Shown here piece by piece: positions 51,612 to 60,901 of a stretch of DNA of 64,000 bases (positions are counted from its first letter, which is position 1; every line of letters starts with the position of its first letter). The translations under genes and the position numbers were made by a program. The DNA comes from Paenibacillus sp. DMB20 (GTDB lineage Bacteria > Bacillota > Bacilli > Paenibacillales > Paenibacillaceae). The DNA is taken from the NCBI RefSeq assembly GCF_000987955.1, contig NZ_LAZU01000032.1, forward strand, positions 286,455 to 350,454. The letters run 5' to 3'. Below the pieces are notes generated by a model. The model was not told the origin of the DNA, did no database searches, and saw only the letters and a program-made list of their open reading frames with translations.

Positions 51612-52019
51612 TTACGCTTTTTGCTGCAGCCGGAGTCGACGCTGACTCATCACTGCGAGTCTCCTTTTTAATTCGCTCTGCCATTTTTCATCGTTCATCC
51701 ATTTGGCTACAGCCAACAGATCGAGCGACATATCGATCTGGCTCTGAACGACCTCCAGCGCGTCCTCGGACTCTCGGTTCACGACATTTTCAAAGATGGT
51801 TTCTTCATCTTCCATCACGTAATCCTGAAAATCCACATGCGATGCACCGTCGCCGTGAGCGTATTCCGCCAAAATTTCATATTCGTTCTCAACCCGATGA
51901 TGAACTTCCACCCGATGGCAAACCGGACAAAACAACAGGGGAACATTATGCACCTGAGTTCGATAATGCTTCAATGTACCTTTTGTTCCCAGCATACTTG
52001 CCCCGCAGCAAAAACTCAT
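51612..52019 (-). CDS. Small cysteine-rich protein, possible zinc-binding
   Basis: A protein of about 135 residues of unknown function. MSFCCGASMLGTKG then FCPVCHRVEVHHRV contains four cysteines and several histidines, arranged as a likely zinc ribbon in the first 40 residues. The rest is helical and acidic (DFQDYVMEDEETIFENVVN). ATG 52019 has GGGGAGGG upstream; an earlier in-frame start lacks support. It is monocistronic. The nearest resemblance is to YgiT-like metal-binding heads, but without certainty. Confidence 0.68.
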   Translation of the reverse strand: MSFCCGASMLGTKGTLKHYRTQVHNVPLLFCPVCHRVEVHHRVENEYEILAEYAHGDGASHVDFQDYVMEDEETIFENVVNRESEDALEVVQSQIDMSLDLLAVAKWMNDEKWQSELKRRLAVMSQRRLRLQQKA

Positions 52020-52269
52020 ATCGTTCACCCTCCCCTGATTTCCCATCGCTTCTTGTCATTGTATTCGCTTTCACGGGCCCTGATTCCTTCAAGTTTTTAA
52101 TAGTTTTCGGGAAATTGGGTCATACGTCCCGAGCAAAGTCATTAAGCCCTACGTTTATATGCTATATATCAACCTCTATAAGCATCCTTAAACGTCGATA
52201 AAACTGAAAATGCCTAACGGCATCTCTCACAACATGTCCCGTTTCAAGGAAGTTTATTCTAGTATTTTG

Positions 52270-52313
52270 AAAAAACCCCCACACCTGTGAAGAATGCGAC
52301 AGGAAATGGGGGC
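52270..52313 (-). terminator. Terminator of the peroxiredoxin gene
   Basis: CCCCC..CCTGT pairs with ACAGG..GGGGG, followed on the minus strand by six T, about 30 bp after the stop codon. Confidence 0.75.
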
Positions 52314-52345
52314 TACTTCAAATACTCTAAATTGTCCTGGATACC

Positions 52346-52885
52346 TTACAGGTTTTTGTCACCCGGTTTCCAGTTCATCGGGCACAATCCGCCGGATTGC
52401 AGAGCTTGAAGAACACGAAGTGTTTCTTCCACGCTGCGACCAACGTCATTGTGGTTTACAACTTGATATTTCAGTTCGCCTTCCGGATCGATAATGAACA
52501 GGCCGCGCAGAGCCACGCCCTCTTCTTCGATCAGTACGCCGTAGTCTCTTGCCACGTTTTTCGTAATGTCGGAAGCCAGCGGGAAATTCAAAGTTCCCAG
52601 TCCGTTAGCTTCCTTGGAAGCGTTGATCCAAGCTTTGTGGCTGTGCACGGAATCGATGCTCACGCCAAGCACTTCGGTGTCCAATGCTTTGAATTGGTCA
52701 TATGCATCGCTTAATGCCGTAATTTCGGTAGGGCATACAAACGTGAAATCAAGCGGATAGAAGAAAAATACAAGCCATTTTCCGCGGTAGTCGGACAGGC
52801 TGACTTTGCCGAAATCATTACCGTCGCCGGATACCATTTCCATCGTGAAATCCGGAGCTGCTTTACCAACCAAACGTTCTGCCAT
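52346..52885 (-). CDS. 2-Cys peroxiredoxin (AhpC/Tsa type)
   Basis: A 179-residue thiol peroxidase. YPLDFTFVCPTEITALSD carries the peroxidatic cysteine in the FVCPTE motif, and GGLCPMNWKPG carries the resolving cysteine, so it is a typical 2-Cys enzyme. It reduces hydrogen peroxide and organic peroxides in the cytosol, using thioredoxin or AhpF; no ahpF is adjacent. A vegetative promoter and a PerR-box-like sequence lie upstream, which suggests peroxide induction. Confidence 0.94.
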   Translation of the reverse strand: MAERLVGKAAPDFTMEMVSGDGNDFGKVSLSDYRGKWLVFFFYPLDFTFVCPTEITALSDAYDQFKALDTEVLGVSIDSVHSHKAWINASKEANGLGTLNFPLASDITKNVARDYGVLIEEEGVALRGLFIIDPEGELKYQVVNHNDVGRSVEETLRVLQALQSGGLCPMNWKPGDKNL

Positions 52886-52974
52886 GATTAATATCCTCCT
52901 TCATTATGTAAGAAAATTTAAATATTTTCTTATAGAATGCAGAATAAATGTTCCGGTGAACATTTTCTAAAATG

Positions 52975-53003
52975 ATGTTATCATTGAGGCTTGGCAAAGT
53001 CAA
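52975..53003 (-). promoter_or_regulatory. SigA promoter of the peroxiredoxin gene
   Basis: TTGACT (53003-52998), 17 bases, TAACAT (52980-52975) on the minus strand, about 90 bp before the start codon. Confidence 0.65.
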
Positions 53004-53022
53004 GATTATATAAGTTATTTTA

Positions 53023-53037
53023 TTATAATAATTCTAA
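53023..53037. promoter_or_regulatory. PerR/Fur-box-like site upstream of the peroxiredoxin gene
   Basis: TTATAATAATTCTAA differs at one position from the PerR consensus TTATAATNATTATAA. It lies just upstream of the -35 box at 52998-53003. The region is AT-rich, so a chance match is possible. Confidence 0.45.
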
Positions 53038-53073
53038 ATAAGAAGATTATTTGAATTTTCTCGTTCCTAGAAT

Positions 53074-54155
53074 CTATTTCCGGATGGCTTTGGCGATCAA
53101 ATCCCCCATTTGGGAAGTGTTCAGCGCCTTGCTTTTATCCACCGCAATGTCAGCGGTACGATGGCCGGCATCCAGTACCTCGGCCACTGCCCGTTCAATG
53201 GCGTCGGCCGCTTCGGCATAGCCGAACGTCAAGCGGTACATCAGAGCGACGGACAGGATCGTCGCGATCGGATTCGCCAATCCCTGTCCCGCAATATCGG
53301 GAGCGGAGCCGTGAACCGGCTCGTACAGCCCGTAGCTTCCTTCGCCCATCGACGCCGAGGCAAGCATTCCGATGGAACCGGTCAGCATGGCCGCCTCATC
53401 GCTCAAAATATCGCCGAACATGTTTTCCGTCACGATAACATCAAAGCTTGACGGGCGGCGAAGCAGCTGCATCGCACAGTTGTCCACAAGCACATGCTCA
53501 AGCTCGACATCCGGATATTCAGGAGCGATCCGGTTTACCGTTTCGCGCCACAGGCGGGAGGTTTCGAGCACGTTGGCTTTGTCGACGGAGGCCAGTTTTT
53601 TACGGCGCTTTTGGGCGATTTCGAAGGCTTGGCGCACGATGCGCTCGACTTCCGAAGTGTTGTATACACAGGTGTCAACCGCTTCCTCGCCGCCTGCCCC
53701 TTCGCGTCTGAACTTCTCTCCGAAGTAAATGCCGCCGGTCAGCTCGCGCACAACCATCAAATCCGTTCCTTCCAGAACCTCCGGCTTCAACGTGGAAGCA
53801 TCCTTCAGACAATCGAAAATGACGGCCGGACGAAGGTTGGAGAACAGCCCGAGCTCTTTACGGATGCCAAGCAGCCCGGTTTCCGGCCGAAGCTCCTTGG
53901 GATTGTTATCCCACTTCGGGCCGCCTACCGCACCAAGCAGGACGGCATCCGCATTTTTGCACACGTTCAGCGTTTCCTGCGGAAGCGGCGTGCCTTTCTC
54001 GTCTATGGCAATCCCCCCGAAGAGCGCATGTTCCGTCGTAAAGGAATAGCCGAATACCTCTTCCGTCCGTTTGATGATTTTTTTCCGCCTCGGCCACTAC
54101 CTCCGGTCCGATTCCGTCCCCCCGCGATGACCGCGATTTTCTTAGTTTCTGCCAT
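53074..54155 (-). CDS. leuB: 3-isopropylmalate dehydrogenase (two one-base frameshifts)
   Basis: A leucine-pathway dehydrogenase of about 359 residues when repaired. From ATG 54155 the repaired N-terminus reads [20 protein letters not shown], the canonical opening. Later blocks are [41 protein letters not shown] then [20 protein letters not shown], and [14 protein letters not shown], all diagnostic. The breaks are a C6 run at 54118-54123 and a T7 run at 54078-54084; removing one base from each restores the frame. The intact frame covers residues from about NVCKNADA onward. It is downstream of ilvC with leuA missing between them and a terminator separating the units. Confidence 0.92.
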
Positions 54156-54274
54156 GGTTATCCACTCCTTATTTTTTATGTGCGTCGTCCGTATAATCCT
54201 AATTACTGTTGTAACATACATCAGGTAAGTTGACCAAGATATAGAATCTATGGACTTAATAAGTTTCACCTATA

Positions 54275-54290
54275 AGAGGTTGTTCAAAAA
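54275..54290 (+). repeat. Partial copy of the AGAGGTTGTKCAAAAA repeat
   Basis: AGAGGTTGTTCAAAAA matches the left end of the palindromic repeat at 16680-16755. The right arm is absent, so this copy appears truncated. It lies between leuB and the ilv terminator. Confidence 0.5.
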
Positions 54291-54349
54291 AAAACCGATG
54301 TTCCGGAACGCCTAAAGCTCGCCTTGGGGCCAGGGGGCAATATAGGCAA

Positions 54350-54391
54350 AAAACAGGCGCCTGTTCCTAACTCCTAACAGGGCCTGTTTTT
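54350..54391. terminator. Terminator after the ilvC region
   Basis: AAAACAGGCGCCTGTT pairs with AACAGGGCCTGTTTT with a ten-base loop; the T-run on the minus strand ends the ilvBNC transcript ahead of leuB. Confidence 0.72.
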
Positions 54392-54409
54392 ATAAAACCG
54401 TTATTGTAT

Positions 54410-54502
54410 TTACAGACCGACGCGGTCACGGCGCCCGAATGTCTTGCGTTTCTCGATCAGCTGGTTCACCGCGTCCGCAGATCTGTCCCATACCGCCGGC
54501 AG
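54410..54502 (-). pseudogene. leuA: Possible 3' stub of leuA
   Basis: The frame LPAVWDRSADAVNQLIEKRK then TFGRRDRVGL runs to a TAA at 54410, with no start codon or ribosome-binding site. It lies between ilvC and a terminator, where leuA normally sits. ADAVNQLIEKRK resembles the C-terminal helix of 2-isopropylmalate synthase. The identification rests on position and this short similarity only; it could also be chance coding potential. Confidence 0.4.
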
Positions 54503-54527
54503 ATTGTTATTTATCCATTATACGTGA

Positions 54528-55535
<1,008 letters not shown>

Positions 55536-55666
55536 TTAATTTAAGCCCCTTCATGAATGAGCGGGTATTTCAACCGACCCGGTTATCGCCCGGTCTCCTG
55601 AAACACCCGCTCATTGAAATCCGGAAGCAGGTGTCTCATTTTGGTCGTTAGGAATAGAATGAAATG

Positions 55667-56158
55667 TTAAGCATTGCCTCGAATCATTGCGGTGACGCCG
55701 GTTCGGGTAAGCTCTTGGATGCCGTATGGCTTGAGCAGTTCGATCATGGCATCGATTTTCCCCGTGTCGCCGACGACTTGAACCATCATGCTTGATGCCC
55801 CGATGTCCACGACCGAAGCGCGGAACGTTTCGACAACGCCCAGGATTTCCGGGCGGGCCGAAGGTTCGGCCTTCACCTTGATCAGGGCGAGCTCTCTCGC
55901 CACCATCGGCTTGGAGCTCAGGTTGATGACTTTGATGACATCGATCAGCTTGTAAAGCTGCTTCTCGATTTGCTCCAAGGTTGTGTCATCTCCCGTCGTT
56001 ACGATGACCATCCGGGACAATCCGGCTTCCTCGGATTGCCCCACGGTGATGCTCTCAATGTTAAATCCTCTCCGGCCGAACAGACCGGCGACCCGCTGGA
56101 GTACGCCAGGCTGATCGTTTACGAGTACAGCAATGGTATTGTGTTTTAAACTCGTCAT
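55667..56158 (-). CDS. ilvN: Acetolactate synthase small (regulatory) subunit
   Basis: A regulatory subunit of about 163 residues with an N-terminal ACT domain (IAVLVNDQPGVLQRVAGLFG then RRGFNIESITVGQSEE) that binds valine or leucine, and a C-terminal ALS-SS domain (DIGASSMMVQVVGDTGKIDAM). ATG 56158 has GGGAG nine bases upstream and is preferred to the ATG at 56167, which abuts it. It overlaps the end of ilvB, so translation is coupled. Confidence 0.95.
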   Translation of the reverse strand: MTSLKHNTIAVLVNDQPGVLQRVAGLFGRRGFNIESITVGQSEEAGLSRMVIVTTGDDTTLEQIEKQLYKLIDVIKVINLSSKPMVARELALIKVKAEPSARPEILGVVETFRASVVDIGASSMMVQVVGDTGKIDAMIELLKPYGIQELTRTGVTAMIRGNA

Positions 56159-56159
56159 C

Positions 56160-57902
56160 TTACGCATCTCCCATCAGCATTTGGTCGATTGTGGATCCTT
56201 GAGTGACCATCGGATATACGTTTTCGCCTTTTTCAACCACGAAATCGATGAGCACAGGACCGGGGGTTTCCAGCGCCTCGGCCCAAGCGCGGCGCGCTTC
56301 TTCTTTCGTTGTCGCCCGCAATCCCTTGACGCCGTATGCTTCAGCAAGTTTTACGAAGTCCGGGCTTCCCGCCAGGTCGATATGGCTGTAGCGGTTATCA
56401 TAGATTAGCTCCTGCCACTGGCGAACCATGCCAAGCACCTGGTTGTTAATGACAACGATTTTGACCGGAATGTTGTTTATGGCGCAGATCGCAAGCTCCT
56501 GCGAGCACATCTGCATGCCCCCGTCGCCGTTTATCGAGATAACTAATCGGTCCGGGTGCGCCATTTGGGCACCGATCGCCGACGGGAATCCGAAACCCAT
56601 CGTTCCCAGACCGCCGGAGGTGATCCAAGACCGCGGCTGGTTGAACTTGTAATACTGGGCCGCCCACATTTGGTGCTGACCGACGTCCGTGGTTACGATC
56701 GCTTCGCCTTCCGTCGTTTCGTTCAGCATTTCGATGACCCATTGAGGCTTCAAAACTTCATTCGAATCGTTGTACTTGTACGGATATTCCGCTTTCCACT
56801 TCCGAATCTGATCTCTCCACGCATCCGCTCTCGCTGCTGCGGGGACATCCGGGTTTATCATTTCCAGCACCGTCTTCACATCTCCGACAATCGGAATGTC
56901 GGTTGGAACGTTTTTGCCGATTTCGGCCGGATCGATATCGATGTGGACGATTTTGGCGTTCGGCGCAAAACCGTTAAGGTTGCCGGTTACCCGGTCATCG
57001 AATCTGGCGCCGATATTGATCAGCAAGTCGCTTTGTTGGATGGCGTTGTTCGAAGTATACGTTCCGTGCATGCCCGGCATCCCCGTCCACAGATCATGGC
57101 CGCTCGGGAATGCGCCGAGTCCGAGAAGCGTCGTTGTGATCGGGATTTGCGTCCGGTTCACGAATTCGTACAACGCTTCGTGCGCTCCCGAGTAGATCAC
57201 GCCGCCGCCCGCAAGGATCATCGGACGCTCGGCATCTTCGATGGCCCGGCACAGCTTATCAAGCTGCATCCGGTTCGGCACCGTCCGGGGATTGTATCCT
57301 CTAAGGTGAACGCTCTCTCCCGGCTGGAACAACGCCTTCGCCGCGGATACGTCTTTCGGAATATCGATCAGGACGGGACCTTTGCGGCCGGTCGATGCGA
57401 TGTGAAAGGCTTCGTGGATGACCCGCGGCAGATCCTCTACATCGCGGACTAGGTAACTGTGCTTGGTGATCGGCATCGTGATGCCGGTAATATCGGCTTC
57501 CTGGAACGCATCCGTACCGATCAGGGTCGTGGCTACGTTGCCGGTAATGACTACCATGGGAACCGAGTCCATATAAGCGGTGGCAATGCCGGTTACCAGG
57601 TTGGTCGCCCCCGGGCCCGACGTTGCAATGCAAACGCCGACCTTGCCGCTTGCCCGGGCATATCCGTCAGCCGCATGGATCGCACCCTGCTCGTGACGCG
57701 TCAATACATGTTTGAAATCTTCAAATCCATACATGGCATCGTAAATGTACAGCACGGCTCCTCCCGGATAGCCGAACACGCACTCGACACCTTCCAAAAG
57801 TAGGCTCCGAAGCAAAATTTCCGATCCGGTAATCACTTCGGGCTTCATCCATTTCTCTCGTAATTGTTCTGTAGACCGCACTTCTGGAGTTTGCGCGCTC
57901 AT
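56160..57902 (-). CDS. ilvB: Acetolactate synthase large (catalytic) subunit
   Basis: A 580-residue thiamine-diphosphate enzyme that condenses pyruvate with pyruvate or 2-oxobutyrate. FGYPGGAVLYIYDAM then LTRHEQGAIHAADGYARASG carries the ThDP-activating glutamate (RHEQGA). ISINGDGGMQMCSQELAICA then INNIPVKIVVINNQ is the GDG...NN ThDP/Mg2+ motif. Start ATG 57902 has GAGGAGG at seven bases. It heads the ilvBNC unit under a T-box. Confidence 0.96.
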   Translation of the reverse strand: MSAQTPEVRSTEQLREKWMKPEVITGSEILLRSLLLEGVECVFGYPGGAVLYIYDAMYGFEDFKHVLTRHEQGAIHAADGYARASGKVGVCIATSGPGATNLVTGIATAYMDSVPMVVITGNVATTLIGTDAFQEADITGITMPITKHSYLVRDVEDLPRVIHEAFHIASTGRKGPVLIDIPKDVSAAKALFQPGESVHLRGYNPRTVPNRMQLDKLCRAIEDAERPMILAGGGVIYSGAHEALYEFVNRTQIPITTTLLGLGAFPSGHDLWTGMPGMHGTYTSNNAIQQSDLLINIGARFDDRVTGNLNGFAPNAKIVHIDIDPAEIGKNVPTDIPIVGDVKTVLEMINPDVPAAARADAWRDQIRKWKAEYPYKYNDSNEVLKPQWVIEMLNETTEGEAIVTTDVGQHQMWAAQYYKFNQPRSWITSGGLGTMGFGFPSAIGAQMAHPDRLVISINGDGGMQMCSQELAICAINNIPVKIVVINNQVLGMVRQWQELIYDNRYSHIDLAGSPDFVKLAEAYGVKGLRATTKEEARRAWAEALETPGPVLIDFVVEKGENVYPMVTQGSTIDQMLMGDA

Positions 57903-57951
57903 CAGTCATCCTCCTCTCAAAAATTGGCTGCTTCTCATCTTTGTTAGCAAC

Positions 57952-58325
57952 AAAAAAAACCTTTCGTCCTCCACGCCGGATCTCTCCGCGTGAGGGACGA
58001 AAGGTTTAGCTTCCGTGGTACCACCCATGTTTGCTTCACATTTCGCAATGCGAAGCCTCAGCAGGTATGAAGACGGCCTCTAACAAGGCTTGAACTTCAA
58101 TATCTGCGGTTCGTAACGAGAACCAGACGATTCTCCCTAATAGACGCTGACCCATTAATGCATTGAAGTGTCAGATTAGCGTTTTTCAGGAAAACAGCTC
58201 CGAGGTGAGCTCGTATAAAAGGGATTTTGGTGGAGGTTGCAGCTGATCCTTCCACTCTCTGAGCAAAAGAGCCCTTTAAACTTCGTCCTCATCATTGCCG
58301 ATGGAATATGTTCGTTAAAATGTTT
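57952..58325 (-). promoter_or_regulatory. T-box riboswitch of the ilvBNC operon, probably Leu-type
   Basis: The T-box sequence TGGGTGGTACCACGGAAGC (58028-58010) is followed by the terminator ACCTTTCGTCC..CGCGGAGAGATC../GGACGAAAGGT plus eight T. Stem I upstream contains GAGCTCACC with a candidate CUC specifier (58209-58207), as in Bacillus ilv-leu. The UGGU bulge fits an ACCA tRNA end. Uncharged tRNA-Leu should permit expression. Confidence 0.88.
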
Positions 58326-58331
58326 AGAAAC

Positions 58332-58361
58332 ATTATATGATTCAATGATTCCAGAAGTCAA
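58332..58361 (-). promoter_or_regulatory. SigA promoter of the ilv T-box leader
   Basis: TTGACT (58361-58356), 18 bases, TATAAT (58337-58332) on the minus strand. Confidence 0.75.
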
Positions 58362-58507
58362 CACATTTATTTTACTTTGTACGTCAGCTTTTCATTCCCC
58401 GCCTGACCCCAAACCTCCCTGATGTCCCTCCAAACACCCTTCCAGCCCTTGCTACATACGATAAAACTAACCATGTTAAAACGGCAGCGAAGGGAGGACA
58501 AAGATGC

Positions 58508-58951
58508 ATGATTCGCTATCGAAGTCCCGAACACGACGACCCGGCAATTTACCAGTTAATTGAATCCCAGCTGGTCCCGTTATCCCACTTGAGCCCGAAA
58601 GAACTGGACAATGTCCGCAGGGAAATACCGGTCAGGCTTCGCCGGGGAGTCACGTTCGTCGCATCCTCCGGTACGGAAGATCGGGTGGTCGCTTTTGTCC
58701 ATTTTATGATGCACGGCGAGCTGCTGTATATCGACATGTTGGCCGTTGCACCCGATGCTCAGCGAAAACGCTGGGGGGTATCCCTTATGCGGCAAGCCGA
58801 GGGCTTCGCCCGGTCGCGCGGATGCAAGCGGGCCAAAGTGATGGTTGATCTGGGAAACGATAAAGGACTGTCTTTTTATCTAAAGCTCGGGTATCGCATG
58901 GTGCGGGTCATTTCGCTAAGTCAATGTTACGAGCTGGAAAAATCCTTGTGA
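58508..58951 (+). CDS. GNAT-family acetyltransferase
   Basis: A 147-residue cytosolic N-acetyltransferase fold. MLAVAPDAQRKRWGVSLMRQ is motif A, the acetyl-CoA pyrophosphate loop (Q/RxxGxG/A in the form QRKRWG). KVMVDLGNDKGLSFYLKLGY is the following strand-turn with the typical FYxKLGY ending. The substrate is unknown. GGGAGG precedes the ATG by ten bases. It is divergent from the ilv T-box and convergent on the small gene at 58958. Confidence 0.85.
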   Translation: MIRYRSPEHDDPAIYQLIESQLVPLSHLSPKELDNVRREIPVRLRRGVTFVASSGTEDRVVAFVHFMMHGELLYIDMLAVAPDAQRKRWGVSLMRQAEGFARSRGCKRAKVMVDLGNDKGLSFYLKLGYRMVRVISLSQCYELEKSL

Positions 58952-58957
58952 TAGAGC

Positions 58958-59275
58958 CTACCAGAAAAATCCGCCGGGCGGATAACCGTAACCGCCATAT
59001 CCCGCTCCGGGTGCAGAATAACCGCCGTAACTTCCATATCCCCCTCCAAACGGGCCGTAAGCATACGGGGCTGTTCCAATGGCCAGCAGATCAAACAGCA
59101 CAAGAGGGATCACCGCTTTGGTTTTCACCTTTTTTCCGGCATTCGCTTCGAGGATGAGACGGTTCCCCGACATCCGAACCAGCTTGCCCGTTACGACGCT
59201 TCCGTCTTTCTTGTAAGCCGCGATTTGTTTGCCGATATATTGCTTTACTTGCGCTTTACTTACAGGCTTATGCAT
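58958..59275 (-). CDS. Small basic protein with Gly/Tyr-rich tail
   Basis: A 105-residue protein of unknown function. Residues 1-55 look like a small beta-barrel (VKQYIGKQIAAYKKDGSVVT then GKLVRMSGNRLILE), possibly an Sm-like fold. A short hydrophobic stretch (AVIPLVLFDLLAIG) follows, then a tail of repeated G-Y units (GGGYGSYGGYSAPGAGYGGY). Such tails occur in spore coat and cell-surface proteins of Bacillales, but no firm assignment is possible. It lies downstream of the rplT terminators and is separately transcribed. Confidence 0.65.
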   Translation of the reverse strand: MHKPVSKAQVKQYIGKQIAAYKKDGSVVTGKLVRMSGNRLILEANAGKKVKTKAVIPLVLFDLLAIGTAPYAYGPFGGGYGSYGGYSAPGAGYGGYGYPPGGFFW

Positions 59276-59372
59276 ATTATTCCCTCCTTAGCAGTATAAA
59301 ACCAGAATATTCGCATAAGCGGGGGGATGCTTGTTTTATCGCCCTGCAAAAACAATAAGGGCACGGGCAGCC

Positions 59373-59409
59373 AAAAAAAAGTACTTTCCCGCTGCAAAGG
59401 GCGAAAGTA
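59373..59409 (-). terminator. Second, distal terminator after rplT
   Basis: TACTTTCGC..GCGGGAAAGTA forms a stem on the minus strand followed by eight T. It lies about 60 bp beyond the first terminator. Confidence 0.6.
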
Positions 59410-59416
59410 ATTCTGC

Positions 59417-59455
59417 AAAAAAAAAGAACCGCCCGAAACCAATCGGACGGTTCTT
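59417..59455 (-). terminator. Terminator of infC-rpmI-rplT
   Basis: AAGAACCG..CCGA pairs with TCGG..CGGTTCTT, followed on the minus strand by nine T, 15 bp after the rplT stop codon. Confidence 0.82.
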
Positions 59456-59469
59456 GCTGCAGTATAAAA

Positions 59470-59830
59470 TTAAGCATTCACTTTTTCTTTAGCTACAGTA
59501 GCCAAAGAATTGAACGCGTTCACGTCGTTTACAGCCAGATCGGCCAGCATTTTGCGGTTGATGTCCACACCGGCAAGCTTCAGGCCGTGCATCATTTTGC
59601 TGTAGGACAGGCCGTTCATGCGAGCAGCCGCGTTGATACGAACGATCCACAATTTACGGAAATTGCGTTTCGTTTGACGACGGTCACGGTATGCATATAC
59701 CAGGGACTTCATGACCTGCTCGTTAGCTGTTTTAAAAATACGGTGTTTGGAACCGAAATAACCTTTCGCAAGCTTCAATACTTTTTTTATGTCTACGACG
59801 AACCACAAATCCGCCTTTAACTCGTGCCAT
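59470..59830 (-). CDS. rplT: 50S ribosomal protein L20 (one-base frameshift)
   Basis: From ATG 59830 (GGGAGGT upstream) the frame reads [16 protein letters not shown], exactly the L20 N-terminus, then shifts; the remaining [20 protein letters not shown] then [20 protein letters not shown] continues in the next frame to residue 119. The break is a T7 run at 59782-59788; six bases restore [12 protein letters not shown]20 is needed for 50S assembly and also represses its own operon, so a genuine frameshift is unlikely. In the sequence as given, a longer frame with a false N-terminus ([16 protein letters not shown]) is open. It is the third gene after infC and rpmI. Confidence 0.96.
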
Positions 59831-59860
59831 ATCAAAAGACCTCCCAATAAATGTTGTTTA

Positions 59861-60061
59861 CTATTTCAAGTTAGCCAAGCCTTGCTTCAAACGCTTAACA
59901 TCTCCAGGTGCCATTACAGGGCTGGTCCCGAGGACACGCTTCGCACGCTTGGATTTGTGGGAAAGCAAATGGTTTTTGTAAGCTTTGTAACGTTTCACTT
60001 TACCGGTACCGGTAATTTTGAAGCGGCCTTTCAGGCTGCTGTGTGTTTTCATTTTAGGCAT
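59861..60061 (-). CDS. rpmI: 50S ribosomal protein L35
   Basis: A 66-residue very basic ribosomal protein. [36 protein letters not shown] and [17 protein letters not shown] are full-length and standard for the family. It lies between infC and rplT in the usual IF-3 operon, 30 bp from each. Confidence 0.97.
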   Translation of the reverse strand: MPKMKTHSSLKGRFKITGTGKVKRYKAYKNHLLSHKSKRAKRVLGTSPVMAPGDVKRLKQGLANLK

Positions 60062-60088
60062 TGTACTACTTCCTCCTCTAAATGTCTC

Positions 60089-60598
60089 TTAGGCTTTGGG
60101 AGCCAAGATCATAATCATGCTGCGGCCTTCCAGCTTAGGCTGGCGTTCCACAATGCAAAGATCGGCAACTTCCGTCTTCACGCGCTCCAAAATCTTTTGG
60201 CCGATGTTGGCATGAGTGATTTCGCGGCCGCGGAAACGGACGGAGCATTTCACCTTGTCGCCGTCTTTCAGAAACTTCACGACATTGCGAAGCTTCGTTT
60301 GGTAATCGTGCTCCTCGATGTTCGCACGGAACCATACTTCCTTGATATCAACGATCTTCTGGTTCTTGCGGGCTTCCTTCTCTTTCTTCTGCTGTTCATA
60401 GCGGAACTTGCCGTAGTCCATGATGCGGCAAACCGGCGGTTTAGCCTGAGGTGCCACGTTGACAAGGTCAAGATTAAGATCGATGGCCATTTGCAGCGCT
60501 TCGCGAATCGGCTTGATTCCGATTTGCTCGCCTTCCGCGCCGACCAAACGCACTTCCTTCGCCCGAATTTCCTCATTGATCATATGTTCCTTACTGAT
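60089..60598 (-). CDS. infC: Translation initiation factor IF-3, probable AUC start
   Basis: A factor of about 169 residues that prevents premature 70S joining and proofreads start codons. The N-domain is MINEEIRAKEVRLVGAEGEQ, the linker KFRYEQQKKEKEARKNQK and the C-domain VVKFLKDGDKVKCSVRFRGR. Upstream of the ATG at 60583 the frame continues I-S-K-E-H, matching ISKDF of Bacillus IF-3. GGAGG lies nine bases before the AUC at 60598 but 24 bases before the ATG, so AUC is the likelier start; a weaker AAGGA is close to the ATG. Non-AUG starts are characteristic of infC and underlie autoregulation. Confidence 0.95.
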   Translation of the reverse strand: MSKEHMINEEIRAKEVRLVGAEGEQIGIKPIREALQMAIDLNLDLVNVAPQAKPPVCRIMDYGKFRYEQQKKEKEARKNQKIVDIKEVWFRANIEEHDYQTKLRNVVKFLKDGDKVKCSVRFRGREITHANIGQKILERVKTEVADLCIVERQPKLEGRSMIMILAPKA

Positions 60599-60604
60599 AG
60601 TTCT

Positions 60605-60840
60605 CCACCTCCGATATAATATAACGTTAATGATGTACCCTAGGAAAGCAGACCGCTTCAGGGAAACTGTCATAAGACAAAAATAAAGGGATGACGGTTT
60701 AATCACCGGCATCCCAATTGATACACATCTTAAAAAATGAAGTGAATTCATTCATTAGTTACGTGATCAAACCAGCCAACTTGTGTCGGACAGGTGAGAA
60801 GCGGCGCTTCTGCTTGCAATCAGTATTAAGTTCAACAGTC
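60605..60840 (-). promoter_or_regulatory. L20-type leader of infC-rpmI-rplT
   Basis: The 240-base untranslated leader contains a terminator hairpin GGGATGCCGG / CCGTCATCCC with TTTATTTTTG (60715-60679), as in the L20 leader of Bacillus, where free L20 stabilises the terminator. It begins just below the promoter at 60847. Fine structure was not folded here. Confidence 0.72.
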
Positions 60841-60846
60841 TAAAAT

Positions 60847-60875
60847 AGTTTAGCATGCGATTATCCAAGTGTCAA
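60847..60875 (-). promoter_or_regulatory. SigA promoter of the infC operon
   Basis: Consensus TTGACA (60875-60870), 17 bases, TAAACT (60852-60847) on the minus strand. Confidence 0.78.
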
Positions 60876-60901
60876 TAGCCTTGTCTAAAAATTTTCTTAT
60901 C

